DNA of 64,000 nt, taken from contig NZ_NHSH01000049.1 in the NCBI RefSeq assembly GCF_016653315.1, positions 62,001 to 126,000 of the forward strand, read 5' to 3'. Below are positions 45,938 to 55,700 of the stretch, in pieces (within the stretch, counting starts at the first letter, position 1; every line of letters starts with the position of its first letter). Made by a program: the position numbers and the translations under genes. The notes beneath the pieces were generated by a model, which was given only the letters and a program-made list of their open reading frames with translations, was not told the DNA's origin and did no database searches. Source of the DNA: Halochromatium roseum (GTDB taxonomy: Bacteria > Pseudomonadota > Gammaproteobacteria > Chromatiales > Chromatiaceae).

Positions 45938-46705
45938 ATGGCTGAATTGAGTACCAAGCGAGAGACCCTGACTGACACCAGCAGCGAGTCCGATGTGGAC
46001 GTGACGCCAGCGAATGGGGCAGGGAGCCGCGATCTGGCGACCGATCTACGCCAAGCGCCACTGCTCGCGGCCTTGAGTCCGGCGCAGCTAGCGCGCCTGT
46101 TACAACGCGCAAGTCAGGTCCGGCTCACCGCCGGGCAGATGCTGTTTCACCAAGAAGCGCCGGCGGAACGGTTCTACTTCCTGCGCTCGGGCCAGATCCG
46201 TCTGTTCCGCCTCTCCAGCGACGGCGGCGAGAAGATCATCGAGCTGATCCGTGCCGGTCAGACCTTCGCTGAGGCGCTTTTGTTCATGGGCACCGGGCGT
46301 TATCCGGTCTGCGCTGCGGCACTGACCGAGGCCCAGGTGGTGTCGATCGATGCCGCCGACTTTGCCGCCATGCTGCGCGAGTCGCCGGAGACCTGCTTCG
46401 CCTTGCTGGGCGATCTGAGCCGGCGTCTGCATGCCATGATCGCCGAGATCGACAGTCTGACCTTGCTGTCCGCGCAAGGGCGTGTCGCGCGCTGGTTGCT
46501 GCGCAACAGCCAGGCTGAGGCATCGGCGTCCGTGATCAGGCTCAATGTCACCAAGGCCGTGCTCGCCTCGCGCCTGTCGATTCAACCCGAGACCTGGTCG
46601 CGGGTGACCCGGCGGTTGGTCGATGCCGGCGTGATCAGCGTGGACGGTGAACGGATCGAGATTCGTGATCGCGCCGCCCTGCAGGCGCTGGCCGACGAGA
46701 TCTAG
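45938..46705 (+). CDS. Crp/Fnr-family regulator, Dnr-like
   Basis: 255 residues. A cyclic-nucleotide-like sensor domain (about 30-145) leads to a winged helix (about 175-250) whose recognition helix LSIQPETWSRVTRRL carries the E-x2-S-R arrangement of FNR/Dnr proteins, so a TTGAT-N4-ATCAA-type site is expected. The FNR N-terminal cysteines are absent, which points to Dnr/NnrR-like NO sensing rather than an Fe-S O2 sensor. GGAGG precedes the ATG. A near-perfect box of this type lies before hcp 0.7 kb downstream, so hcp is the probable target. Confidence 0.9.
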   Translation: MAELSTKRETLTDTSSESDVDVTPANGAGSRDLATDLRQAPLLAALSPAQLARLLQRASQVRLTAGQMLFHQEAPAERFYFLRSGQIRLFRLSSDGGEKIIELIRAGQTFAEALLFMGTGRYPVCAAALTEAQVVSIDAADFAAMLRESPETCFALLGDLSRRLHAMIAEIDSLTLLSAQGRVARWLLRNSQAEASASVIRLNVTKAVLASRLSIQPETWSRVTRRLVDAGVISVDGERIEIRDRAALQALADEI

Positions 46706-46870
46706 CGCGATCGACCTCGGCGCGCCAACGCCTTCCGCCGTAACGCCGATCGCTCCATCATGACTGGCTCTGCGGAACAATGCAGACCATCGCCAAGTCG
46801 CTGGACGCTCGCGACAGCGAGCAGGCGTATTGCTATCCTGATGTCAACTGATCAGATTCCGCGCTAACGA

Positions 46871-47110
46871 GTGCCGATGGCCATGCAAATCGACCGCATT
46901 ACCCTGGACCCTGCCGTCATGGGAGGCAAGCCCTGCATTCGCGGTCTGCGAGTGACGGTGGGTACAGTGCTCGGACTCATGGCAACGGGTGCTAGCCGAG
47001 AGCGCATCCTGGTTGCCTACCCTTACCTCGAGCCTGAGGATCTGGACGCAGCACTCGCCTATGCCGCTTGGCGACTGGAGGAGCGGGAAGAAGAGCTAAC
47101 GGCAGCATGA
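46871..47110 (+). CDS. DUF433 protein (antitoxin-like)
   Basis: 79 residues with the DUF433 pattern ITLDPAVMGGKPCIRGLRVTVG and a helix-turn-helix-like LEPEDLDAALAYA. DUF433 proteins are usually paired with a DUF5615 PIN-like toxin and are regarded as antitoxins. The start is ambiguous among GTG 46871, ATG 46877 and ATG 46883. The partner immediately downstream, with an overlapping start (ATGA at 47107), is broken. Confidence 0.85.
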   Translation: MPMAMQIDRITLDPAVMGGKPCIRGLRVTVGTVLGLMATGASRERILVAYPYLEPEDLDAALAYAAWRLEEREEELTAA

Positions 47111-47317
47111 CGCTGCGGCTAGTGATCGACGTCAACCTGTCGCCGGAGTGGGTTCCAATCCTTTCCGAAGCGGGATTCGAGGCGGTGCATTGGACAGAGA
47201 TCGGTGATCCTTCCGCCTCTGATCGAGTCACTACGCCGCTTCCGCGCCGACCTGGAGTCCGGTGCTTTGCTGCTGATCGAGCCTGGACGGAGCCGAGTGC
47301 GAGTCCTTCCTCTTTGA
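47107..47317 (+). pseudogene. DUF5615-type toxin, internally deleted and frameshifted
   Basis: The first 39 codons (MTLRLVIDVNLSPEWVPIL... HWTEIGDPSASD) match the N-terminus of DUF5615 toxins. The frame then fails, and the typical toxin C-terminus (PPLIESLRRFRADLESGALL... VRVLPL) resumes in another frame at 47213, ending in TGA at 47315-47317. About 50 residues, covering the central catalytic region of the family, are missing. The toxin should be inactive, leaving an orphan antitoxin. The remaining sequence up to hcp (47318-47520) contains no gene beyond the FNR box. Confidence 0.75.
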
Positions 47318-47411
47318 TCGCCTCGGGCGTCCGCTGCGCGCGGCGCTGGTGCGGGCCTGTGCCATCACAACGCCGTCGTGCTGTTCGGCATCCAAGGCCC
47401 AAAAAACCCGC

Positions 47412-47425
47412 TTGACCATGATCAA
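47412..47425 (+). promoter_or_regulatory. FNR/Dnr box upstream of hcp
   Basis: TTGACCATGATCAA matches 9 of the 10 defined positions of TTGAT-N4-ATCAA. It is centred about 105 bp before the hcp ATG; a class II promoter (site at -41.5) would start transcription near 47460. The encoded Dnr-like regulator is a candidate binder. Confidence 0.7.
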
Positions 47426-47523
47426 GTCGCACCGTCCCGTCCGCTGGAAGACTGTCCCTGTCGATCCTGGCATCGCCACCCCACAACCGTCAGCGGACCG
47501 AGTCTTTCCAGCGAGCGTTTTCA

Positions 47524-49152
47524 ATGAGTATGTTCTGTTTCCAATGTGAAGAGGCCTCCAAGGGCACTGGCTGCACCACCAAGGGTATCTGCGGCAAGAC
47601 CGAGAGCATCGCCGTGCAGCACGACCTCTTGGTCTACCTGTTGAAAGGCCTGGCCCTGGTCGCCGAGGAGGCCGAGCGTCAAGGCCAGCCGGATGACGCG
47701 ATCGGCCCCTTCATCGCCCAGGCCCTGTTCGCCACCATCACCAATGCCAATTTCGATCCGGCCCGCTTTGAGATGCTGATTCAAGCCACCATCGACAAGC
47801 GCGATGCGCTCAAGGCGCGTCTCGGCTATCAGAGCGATCGCGATGAGCTGAACTGGACCGGCAGTCCGGCCACCTATGCCGCCAAGGGCGCTAGCGTCGG
47901 CGTGCTCTCGCAGCCCAATGAAGACCTGCGTTCCCTGCGCGAGCTGCTGGTCTATGGCGTCAAGGGCATGGCCGCCTACACCGATCATGCCGCCATCCTC
48001 GGCCTCGAGAAGCCGGAGATCTACGCCTTCATGATCAAGGCGCTGGCCGCCACCACCCGTGAGCTGAGCATCGAGGCGATGACCGCGCTGGTGATGGAAT
48101 GCGGCGCGGTCGGCGTCACCGCCATGGCCCTGCTCGACGAGGCCAATACCCGCGCCTATGGCAACCCCGAGATCACCCAGGTCAAGCTCGGCGTCGGCAA
48201 CAACCCCGGCATCCTAATCTCCGGGCACGATCTCAAGGATCTGGAGGAACTGCTCGAGCAGACCGCCGGCACTGGTGTCGATGTCTACACCCACAGCGAG
48301 ATGCTGCCGGCCCACGCCTATCCAGCCTTCAAGCAGTATCCGCATTTCGTCGGCAACTACGGCAACGCCTGGTGGCAGCAGGACAAGGAGTTCGCCGCCT
48401 TCAACGGCCCAATCTTGATGACCACCAACTGCATCACGCCGGTCAAGGCCGCCTATCGCGATCGGATCTACAGCACCGGCATGACCGGCTGGCCGGGCAT
48501 CAAGCACATCCCCGATCGACCCGAGGGCGGCGCCAAGGACTTCTCGGCGCTGATCGCGCAGGCCAAGACCTGCCCGCCGCCAACCGCGCTGGAGCAGGGC
48601 GAGATCACCACCGGCTTCGCCCATGCCCAGGTCATGGCGTTGGCCGATCAGGTGGTCGACGCGGTCAAGTCCGGCGCCATCAAGCGCTTCGTGGTCATGG
48701 GCGGCTGCGATGGTCGGCACAGCGAGCGCGGTTACTACACCGATGTCGCCCAAGCGCTACCGCAAGACGCGGTGATCCTCACCGCCGGCTGCGCCAAGTA
48801 CCGCTTCAACAAGCTGGATCTTGGGGACATTGGCGGCATCCCGCGCCTGCTCGATGCTGGGCAGTGCAACGACGCCTACTCGCTGGCCTTCATCGCGCTG
48901 AAGCTGAAGGAGGTCTTTGGACTCGACGACATCAACGAGCTGCCGATCTCCTACGACATCGCCTGGTACGAGCAGAAGGCGATCATCGTGCTGCTGGCGC
49001 TGCTGCATCTGGGCGTCAAGCACATCCGGCTCGGCCCGACGCTGCCGGCCTTCCTGTCGCCGAACGTGGCCAAGGTGCTGATCGAGACCTTCGACATCAA
49101 ACCGATTGGTCGCGTGGAGGAGGATGTGGCGGCGATGATGGCGGCGGCTTGA
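47524..49152 (+). CDS. hcp: Hybrid-cluster protein (hydroxylamine reductase / NO reductase)
   Basis: 542 residues. The N-terminal cysteines are C-x2-C-x8-C-x5-C ([21 protein letters not shown]), the spacing of class I/III Hcp with a [4Fe-4S] cluster, unlike the C-x2-C-x11-C-x6-C of E. coli. The hybrid-cluster region contains [11 protein letters not shown] and [12 protein letters not shown]. Hcp reduces NO and hydroxylamine under anaerobic nitrosative stress. The reductase hcr is not adjacent. The upstream FNR/Dnr box and regulator fit NO-responsive control. Confidence 0.96.
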   Translation: MSMFCFQCEEASKGTGCTTKGICGKTESIAVQHDLLVYLLKGLALVAEEAERQGQPDDAIGPFIAQALFATITNANFDPARFEMLIQATIDKRDALKARLGYQSDRDELNWTGSPATYAAKGASVGVLSQPNEDLRSLRELLVYGVKGMAAYTDHAAILGLEKPEIYAFMIKALAATTRELSIEAMTALVMECGAVGVTAMALLDEANTRAYGNPEITQVKLGVGNNPGILISGHDLKDLEELLEQTAGTGVDVYTHSEMLPAHAYPAFKQYPHFVGNYGNAWWQQDKEFAAFNGPILMTTNCITPVKAAYRDRIYSTGMTGWPGIKHIPDRPEGGAKDFSALIAQAKTCPPPTALEQGEITTGFAHAQVMALADQVVDAVKSGAIKRFVVMGGCDGRHSERGYYTDVAQALPQDAVILTAGCAKYRFNKLDLGDIGGIPRLLDAGQCNDAYSLAFIALKLKEVFGLDDINELPISYDIAWYEQKAIIVLLALLHLGVKHIRLGPTLPAFLSPNVAKVLIETFDIKPIGRVEEDVAAMMAAA

Positions 49153-49202
49153 TCGCGGTTCAGCCCCTCACCCACCGCAACCAGCATCACCGCGTGCATT
49201 GA

Positions 49203-49337
49203 CTCGACGCGCTCGATGCCTTCAACCAGAAGCGGGTGAAGAAGATCGCCGTGCGCGGCATCCAGACCCGAGGGCTGGCCGGAACCAACGCCTAGCTCTA
49301 TCTCGAAGGCATCGACATCTCCATGGAGCTGCGTTGA
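49203..49337 (+). pseudogene. Coding-like remnant with an in-frame stop after hcp
   Basis: The plus strand reads [19 protein letters not shown] and [11 protein letters not shown], then TAG, then LYLEGIDISMELR and TGA. Codons are strongly GC-ending, as in real genes. It looks like the 3' end of a gene with a nonsense mutation and no start. I do not recognise the family. The rest of 49153-49380 is empty. Confidence 0.35.
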
Positions 49338-49380
49338 TCGAGATCCATGCACCTGTGGACCCTAGCGCAGCTGCTCCGGG

Positions 49381-51654
49381 TTAGGAGAACAATCGAGCGG
49401 ACTGGTGACCGACTTGGGTCCACCAGCGCTCGAGCTCATCGAGCGGCATCGGCTTGGCGAAATAGAACCCCTGAAACCACTGGCAGCCTTGCGCGATCAG
49501 CAGATCGCGTGCGGTCTCGGTCTCGACGCCCTCGGCGATGACCCCGACCCCCAGATTTTGTCCTAAGGTGATGATGGTGCGAACGATCGCAGCGTCATTG
49601 TCGTCGGTCTCCAAGCTGCGCACGAACGATTGGTCGATCTTCAGCTCATCAACCGGCAGTTGTTTGAGATACGAAAGCGATGAGAAGCCGGTGCCGAAGT
49701 CGTCCAGCGAGAACCGAATCCCGTGGGACTTCAGCTGCGTCATGGTCTGAGTGACCCGTTCCACATCATCAAATAGCAGGCTCTCGGTGATCTCGAGTTT
49801 CAGGCGGGTCGGATCGGCACCGCTGGCGCTCAGCGCCTCGAGCACGCGTTGTACGAAGTTGGCCTGCTGAAACTGCTTCGGGCTGACGTTCACTGAGAGA
49901 CTGAGCTGTTGCAACAGCGGTTCTTGCTGCCAGCGCGCCAACTGCTCGCAGGCGCTGTGCAGAATCCACTGGCCCATCGGCAGGATCAACCCCGAGGCCT
50001 CCGCCAAGGGGATGAACTGGGCTGGCGAGATCAGTCCTTTGTGCGGATCTTGCCAGCGCACTAGCACCTCGGCACCGATCAACTGGCCGCAAGCATCCAG
50101 TTGCGGTTGATAATGCAAGCGCAGCTGTTCCGGGATGGCATTGCGCAATAGGGCCTCGAGCTCGACGCGCTGTTCCAACGCCAGTTGCATGTCCTGGTCG
50201 AAGAAGTGCAGGCAGTTACGGCCGATCTTCTTCACCTGCACCATCGCCGCATCAGCCCGCTTGAGCAGATCGCCGACCCGGTCGGTGGAGCCATTGAACA
50301 GGCTGATGCCGATGCTGCCGGTGATCACGTAATCGCTGCCAGCGATGCGAATCGGCTGGCGAATCGCGGCCAGCAGCTGCTCTCCGGCGCGATTGGCCTC
50401 CACCATTGCGGCATCGGTGCGGCTGTCGAGATGCTCAATGACGACGACAAACTCATCGCTGCCGAGACGCGCCACGGTATCGTCACTGGCGACCGCGGCT
50501 AACAGCTGGCGCGAGACCTCGATCAACACCTGATCGCCGACATCATGGCCTTGGGTATCATTGAGGGCGCTGAAGTCATCCAGGTCGATAAACAACACTG
50601 CGCCGCAGTGCCCTGAGCGCGCGCTGCCGAGCAGGGCCTGTTGCAGGCGGTCGATGAACAGGCGCCGATTCGGCAGCTTGGTCAGGACATCAAAGTAGGA
50701 AAGGCTGTGGATCTGCGCCTCGGCCTGCTTATGCTCGGAGATATCATCGAAGGCGCCGATATAGTGGCTGACTCGCCCCTGGTCATCGATCACGTTGGAG
50801 ATATGCAGCCACTCCGGAAAGATCTGTCCGTTCTTGCGTCGGTTCCAGATCTCGCCTTGCCATTCACCATGTTGATTCAGCTGTTGCCAGAGTTCGCGGT
50901 AGAAATCGGCATCGTGGCGTCCGGACTTGAGCAGCGTCGGTGTCTGCCCGATGACCTCTTCTGGCTGGTAGCCGGTGGTCTCACAGAAGGCCCGATTGAC
51001 GCGGAGGATGCGTTGCGCATCATCGGTGATGATCATCGCCTGGCGGGTCTCGAAGGCCTTGGCGGCGATACGCATCTCTCGCTCGGCCTCCTTCTGCTGG
51101 GTGATGTCTTCGGTGAAGATGAGGATACCGCCGATCGACTGATCCTCTCGGTACCAGGGCCGCACCTCCCAGCGTTGCCATTGGGTGCGACCGTCGGGGC
51201 GGATGAAATAATCACACTCGGCGCGCACCACCTCGCCGCGCAGCGCACGCTGATGTACCAGGCGCCAACGTTGCGGGATCTCTGGGAAGACCTCGTAATG
51301 GCCGCGGCCGCTGAGGTTCTCACCCGAGAGGCCATAGTCCTTGAGCCAGCGATCGCTGACCAGCATGAAGCGTAGCCTGGTATCGAGCATGGCCAAGGCT
51401 GCTGGCGCATGTTGAATGAACAGCCGTTGGCGCGCCTCGCTTCGCGCCAGTTGGCGTTGGCGGTACGACAACAGCCCATAGAGCAGCAGCGCGGTGGCGG
51501 CAACAAAGGCGATGCCCTTGTACTGCTGCCATTGCACGAGCTGAGCCGGGTCCCGAGCGACCAAGCCGAGGAACCCATCGGAGAGGATGATCCAGAGGCT
51601 ACCGAAGGCGATATAGACCAGGATGATCCACGCTGTGGAGCTGTTCCATCGCAT
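49381..51654 (-). CDS. Membrane-anchored PAS-PAS-GGDEF-EAL protein
   Basis: 757 residues. Two transmembrane helices (about 9-28 and 46-64) hold a short periplasmic loop. Two PAS domains follow (first near QHAPAALAMLDTRLRFML, second near YQPEEVIGQTPTLLKSGRHD), then GGDEF with GSDEF in VARLGSDEFVVVI (a frequent, usually active variant) and EAL with EVLVRWQDP and DDFGTGFSSLSYL. It may synthesise and degrade c-di-GMP depending on the PAS signal. It is separated from the next signalling gene by about 200 bp. Confidence 0.91.
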   Translation of the reverse strand: MRWNSSTAWIILVYIAFGSLWIILSDGFLGLVARDPAQLVQWQQYKGIAFVAATALLLYGLLSYRQRQLARSEARQRLFIQHAPAALAMLDTRLRFMLVSDRWLKDYGLSGENLSGRGHYEVFPEIPQRWRLVHQRALRGEVVRAECDYFIRPDGRTQWQRWEVRPWYREDQSIGGILIFTEDITQQKEAEREMRIAAKAFETRQAMIITDDAQRILRVNRAFCETTGYQPEEVIGQTPTLLKSGRHDADFYRELWQQLNQHGEWQGEIWNRRKNGQIFPEWLHISNVIDDQGRVSHYIGAFDDISEHKQAEAQIHSLSYFDVLTKLPNRRLFIDRLQQALLGSARSGHCGAVLFIDLDDFSALNDTQGHDVGDQVLIEVSRQLLAAVASDDTVARLGSDEFVVVIEHLDSRTDAAMVEANRAGEQLLAAIRQPIRIAGSDYVITGSIGISLFNGSTDRVGDLLKRADAAMVQVKKIGRNCLHFFDQDMQLALEQRVELEALLRNAIPEQLRLHYQPQLDACGQLIGAEVLVRWQDPHKGLISPAQFIPLAEASGLILPMGQWILHSACEQLARWQQEPLLQQLSLSVNVSPKQFQQANFVQRVLEALSASGADPTRLKLEITESLLFDDVERVTQTMTQLKSHGIRFSLDDFGTGFSSLSYLKQLPVDELKIDQSFVRSLETDDNDAAIVRTIITLGQNLGVGVIAEGVETETARDLLIAQGCQWFQGFYFAKPMPLDELERWWTQVGHQSARLFS

Positions 51655-51861
51655 GCCAAAGCTACGATCCGCGTTAACGTTGCGCCAGTATAACGCAGCA
51701 CTTTGGTGCCTGTTCGCTTGCCATTACCGGGTCGGTTAGGGTGCGCGTAGGGTGCGCGACCTAGTGCGCGGCTTCGTCCCGGTGCCTGAGTGGCTGCTGC
51801 CTAGTCAAGACGCTCGACCTTTCCAGCCCTAGATGGCGGCTCTGGTTTTAATTGATAAACG

Positions 51862-52797
51862 TCACGTCGATGTCGAGTCGAGATCGCGCCAGACGATCTG
51901 GTCGCGTCCCTCGGCTTTGGCTTGATAGAGGGCCTGGTCGGCGCTGTGTTTTAGGGCCTCGGCGTCCGTTGCTGGTCGCTGCCGTTGTGGTTGATGGGTG
52001 CTGCCACCCAGGCTGATGGTGATGTGATCGCTGACCGGCGAATAGGCGTGTGCAAGCGCGAGGGCATGGATCGCTGCGCGCATCGCCTCGGCGACTTCCT
52101 GAGCGCCATCGGCATCGGTCTCGGGCAGCAAGGCAACGAACTCCTCGCCGCCATAACGGGCGACCAGATCCGCCGAGCGGTTCGGCACCTGTTGCAAGGC
52201 TTGCGCGACCCGGCGCAGACAGTCATCGCCCGCCCCATGACCATAGTGGTCGTTATAGGCTTTGAAATGATCGATGTCGATCATCAGCAGCGAGAGCGGT
52301 TGTTGTTGACGCGACTGCCGGTTCCACTCCTGCACCAGCTTGCGGTCGAAATAGCGCCGGTTCGGGATACCCGTGAGACCATCCTGGAGTGCGATCTGTT
52401 CGAGCAGATCGGTCTTGAGCTTGAGGCTGACCTGATTGTGAACCCGGGCGCGGACGATGGCCGGATTGAACGGCTTGGAGATGTAATCAGCAGCGCCGAG
52501 CTGCAACCCCTTGGCCTCGTCCTGGGCTTGATCAAGGGCGGTGACGAAGATGACCGGAATCGCGTGGGTCGCCTCATCGGCCTTGAGTGCACGGCAGGTG
52601 GCGTAGCCATCCTGGTCTGGCATCAGGATATCGAGCAGGATCAGGTCCGGCGCCGGTGTGCGCTGCGCCAGCTCCAAGGCCTTGGCGGCGCTGGTCGCGG
52701 TGATGATCCGATAATCGTCCTTGAGTAGCTTGGCCAGGGCGTGGATGTTGGCGGGCTGATCATCGACGATCAGCAGCGTGGCGCGCTGTTCTGTCAC
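51862..52797 (-). CDS. REC-GGDEF diguanylate cyclase (PleD/WspR-like)
   Basis: 311 residues from a GTG start (52795-52797). REC: phospho-acceptor D56 (LILLDILMP) and K in YISKPFNP. GGDEF: GGEEF at 216-220 with inhibitory-site RSAD at 207-210, so it is active and product-inhibited by sequence. The start follows the giant hybrid kinase stop by a single base, so the two are coupled and the kinase is almost certainly its phosphodonor. Confidence 0.93.
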   Translation of the reverse strand: MTEQRATLLIVDDQPANIHALAKLLKDDYRIITATSAAKALELAQRTPAPDLILLDILMPDQDGYATCRALKADEATHAIPVIFVTALDQAQDEAKGLQLGAADYISKPFNPAIVRARVHNQVSLKLKTDLLEQIALQDGLTGIPNRRYFDRKLVQEWNRQSRQQQPLSLLMIDIDHFKAYNDHYGHGAGDDCLRRVAQALQQVPNRSADLVARYGGEEFVALLPETDADGAQEVAEAMRAAIHALALAHAYSPVSDHITISLGGSTHQPQRQRPATDAEALKHSADQALYQAKAEGRDQIVWRDLDSTST

Positions 52798-52798
52798 C

Positions 52799-55700
52799 TC
52801 ATGCCTCGTCGTGTGGAGTGGTGATGCGCACGGCGACGCGTTTCAGCAGCGCGCTGGCGCGATCATGGTCGAAGGTCTCGATGTGGGTGCGCAGCTCCAA
52901 GGCCAGGGCATCGTCGACATGCTGGCGGATGAGAGCGGTGAGCGCATCCATCAAGGCGTCGTCGATCAACTCGCCGGCAGACAGGGCCCGCAGGATCGAG
53001 TCGATGATTTCCGTGCTGGCGCCTGACTCTTGCTGACCGGCCTGATCGCTGGTGAAGCCGCTGCCTGTGAGGCCATTGGTGGAACGGTTGGGCAGTGCGG
53101 TCAGTTGCGTGTGTGCTTGGCGCAGGGCCTCGGCCAGCTCCTCACCTGCGGTGATGGGAATCGGCGCATCGCGGCGGCAGAGGAGGTCGATCTCAGTGGC
53201 GATCGCCGCCAGGCGTTCGGCGCCGAGGGTGTTGGCCAGACCTTTCAGGGTATGAATCAGACGCTTTGTCTCGGTGGTCCTAGGTGGTTGCTCGAGTGGT
53301 TCGGCGAGGGGGGCAAATTCGCTCTCGAGCTGCTGCCCGAAACGCTGCAGCAGGTTCAGATAGAGCGTGGCATCCTGGTCGAGGTGATCGAGCCCGCGCT
53401 GCACGTCAAACCCTTCAAGTGTAGCAGGCAAGGGCGCGTCAGAGGAGGCTGATGTGCTCTGTGACTTGATTCGGGACCTGCTCCGGGGAGCCGGGTCAGG
53501 CGTGGATGCTTGTGTCGATTCGGGCGCGCGCTGGGTATCGGATCGAACGCCCTTTTGAGCGCTTGTTTGAGTCCTTGTTTGAGCGTTTGGCTGGCATGCC
53601 GGTAGGTCAACATGGGCGCTTGGCAGCCAGGTCTCGAGCAGGCCAAACAGGCGTTGCTTGTCGATCGGCTTGGCCAGGTGGTCGTTCATGCCGGCGGCTT
53701 CGGCGCGTTGGCGATCGTCGTCCATCACCGCCGCCGAGAGCGCCAGGATCGGCAGCTCGGGATGTTGGGCACGGATGCGTCGGCTGGCCTCGAAGCCGTC
53801 CATGACCGGCATTTGCAGATCCATGAGCACGAGATCGACGGCTTGTTCGGCGAGGCTGTCCACCGCTTCGCGGCCGTTGTGCGCTTCGATGATGCGCGCG
53901 CCGGTCTTCTCCAACAAGGCCCGAGCAACCTCGCGATTGAGGCTATTGTCTTCGACCAGCAGGAGGGTCCGGCCGGCGAGATGGGGTGGCGATGGTTTCT
54001 GTTCGTCTGTCGCCTGTTGGCTCGGCGCCTGCTCGGCGCTGGCGCGTGCCATGGCGTTGAGCAGCGCGCGCGGGGTGACCGGTTTGCTCAGGAAGGCGCT
54101 GTAGAGATCAGCATGCTGACTGGGGCCTTCCTGACTATAGGCGCTGATGATCAGTGCCGGGATCTGGGTTTCGGTCAACAGGCCTTGCGCACGCAGTGCG
54201 TGCAGGCGCTCCAGGGTGGCGAGGCCATCGAGCTGACCGGGCATCTTCCAGTCGATGAGGATGAAATCGAACGGCAGGCCCTGGTGTTCAGCGGCCACGA
54301 CCGCGGCGATCGCGGCCTCCCCACTCTCGGCTTCGATGACCTTCAGGGCCGCCTGCTCGAGCATGTCGCGTAGCACCTTGCGCGCGGTGACATGGTCATC
54401 GACCACCAGCACGCGGGCGCCGTTGGGGATCGCCTCGGCCGCGCGCGGCGCGAGCGCGGCCTGCGATGACAGCGGCAGGCTGAGCTCGAAGCCAAAGGTG
54501 CTGCCCTGGCCGGGGTGCGAGCTGAGCCGAAGCACGCCGCCCATCTGCTCGAGCAGCCGGCGGCTGATGACCAGGCCGAGGCCGGTGCCGCCATAGTTGC
54601 GGGTTGTCGAGGAGTCGGCTTGTGAGAAGGGCTGGAACAGCCGCTGCTGTTGCGCCTCGCTCATGCCGATGCCGGTATCGCGCACCTCGACGCGCAGATG
54701 CGCCTGCTGTTGTTCCAGGGGCAGCAGTTGGATCGTCAATTCGACCTGCCCCTGTTCGGTGAATTTGATGGCGTTGCCGAGCAGGTTGGTCAACACCTGC
54801 CCGAGGCGCAACGAGTCGCCGACCAGGGTGGGCAGGCCATGGGTGTTGCTGTGGAAGATCAGCTCGATGCCTTTGGCCTCGGCGGCGGTGGCGAACAGGG
54901 CCTGCATCTGCTCGAGCAGATCGTCGAGGTGAAACGGGCGCGCTTCCAATTCCAGCTTGCCGGCCTCGATCTTCGAGTAGTCGAGGATGTCGTTGATGAT
55001 GCCGAGCAGCATGCGTGAGGAGTCGCGAATCTTGCCGAGATAGTCACGCTGTTTGTCATTCAATGGCGTCGTCAGCAACAGCTCCGAGAGTCCGATGACG
55101 GCGTTCATCGGGGTGCGGATCTCGTGGCTCATATTGGCCAGGAATTGACTCTTAGACTGATTGGCGCGCTCGGCCGCCTCTTGCGTCTGCTTGATCTCGG
55201 TGAGGTCGTTGTAGACCGCCACCACCTCACCGGAGGAGAGCATAAAGAGGTTGTTTTCGCGCCAGCCCTGCAGTTGTTCGTCCTCATAGTGCGCGAGAGG
55301 AAGCTCGGCTGGCTCGCCGCTGCGCGCGACTTGGCGTAACGCCCCTAGCAGCCCCATCTCCTCGGCTGCGGGAAAACATTCGGTCAACCGCCGGCCAATG
55401 ACCTCCTGGCGCGGGTGTTTGTCCATGCGCTCGGCGGCGGCGTTGTAGTCGGTGAAGATGAAATCCTGGCCGTCGTCGACCGGGCGGAACACCGCAACGC
55501 CACTGCCAGTGTTCTCGAAGATGCCCTGGAAGCGCTCCTTTTCGGTTTCCAGGGCCTGCTTGGCCTGCCTGGCCTCGGTGATATCGAGGTCGCTGCCTTG
55601 ATAGCCGAGCAAGGTGCCGTCGTCGGCGATCACGGGCGCGGCATGGGTGCTGACCCAGAGCAGGTGGCCGTCTTTGTGCAGGAGCGGGTTGATGAGGCCG

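Noticed and set aside
46840-46860. TGTCAACTGATCAG as a second FNR box
   Set aside because: Half-sites do not fit TTGAT-N4-ATCAA spacing.
47306-47400. Short DRLGRPLR stretch resembling a MoaA N-terminus
   Set aside because: Only about eight residues match and the following radical-SAM cysteines do not appear.
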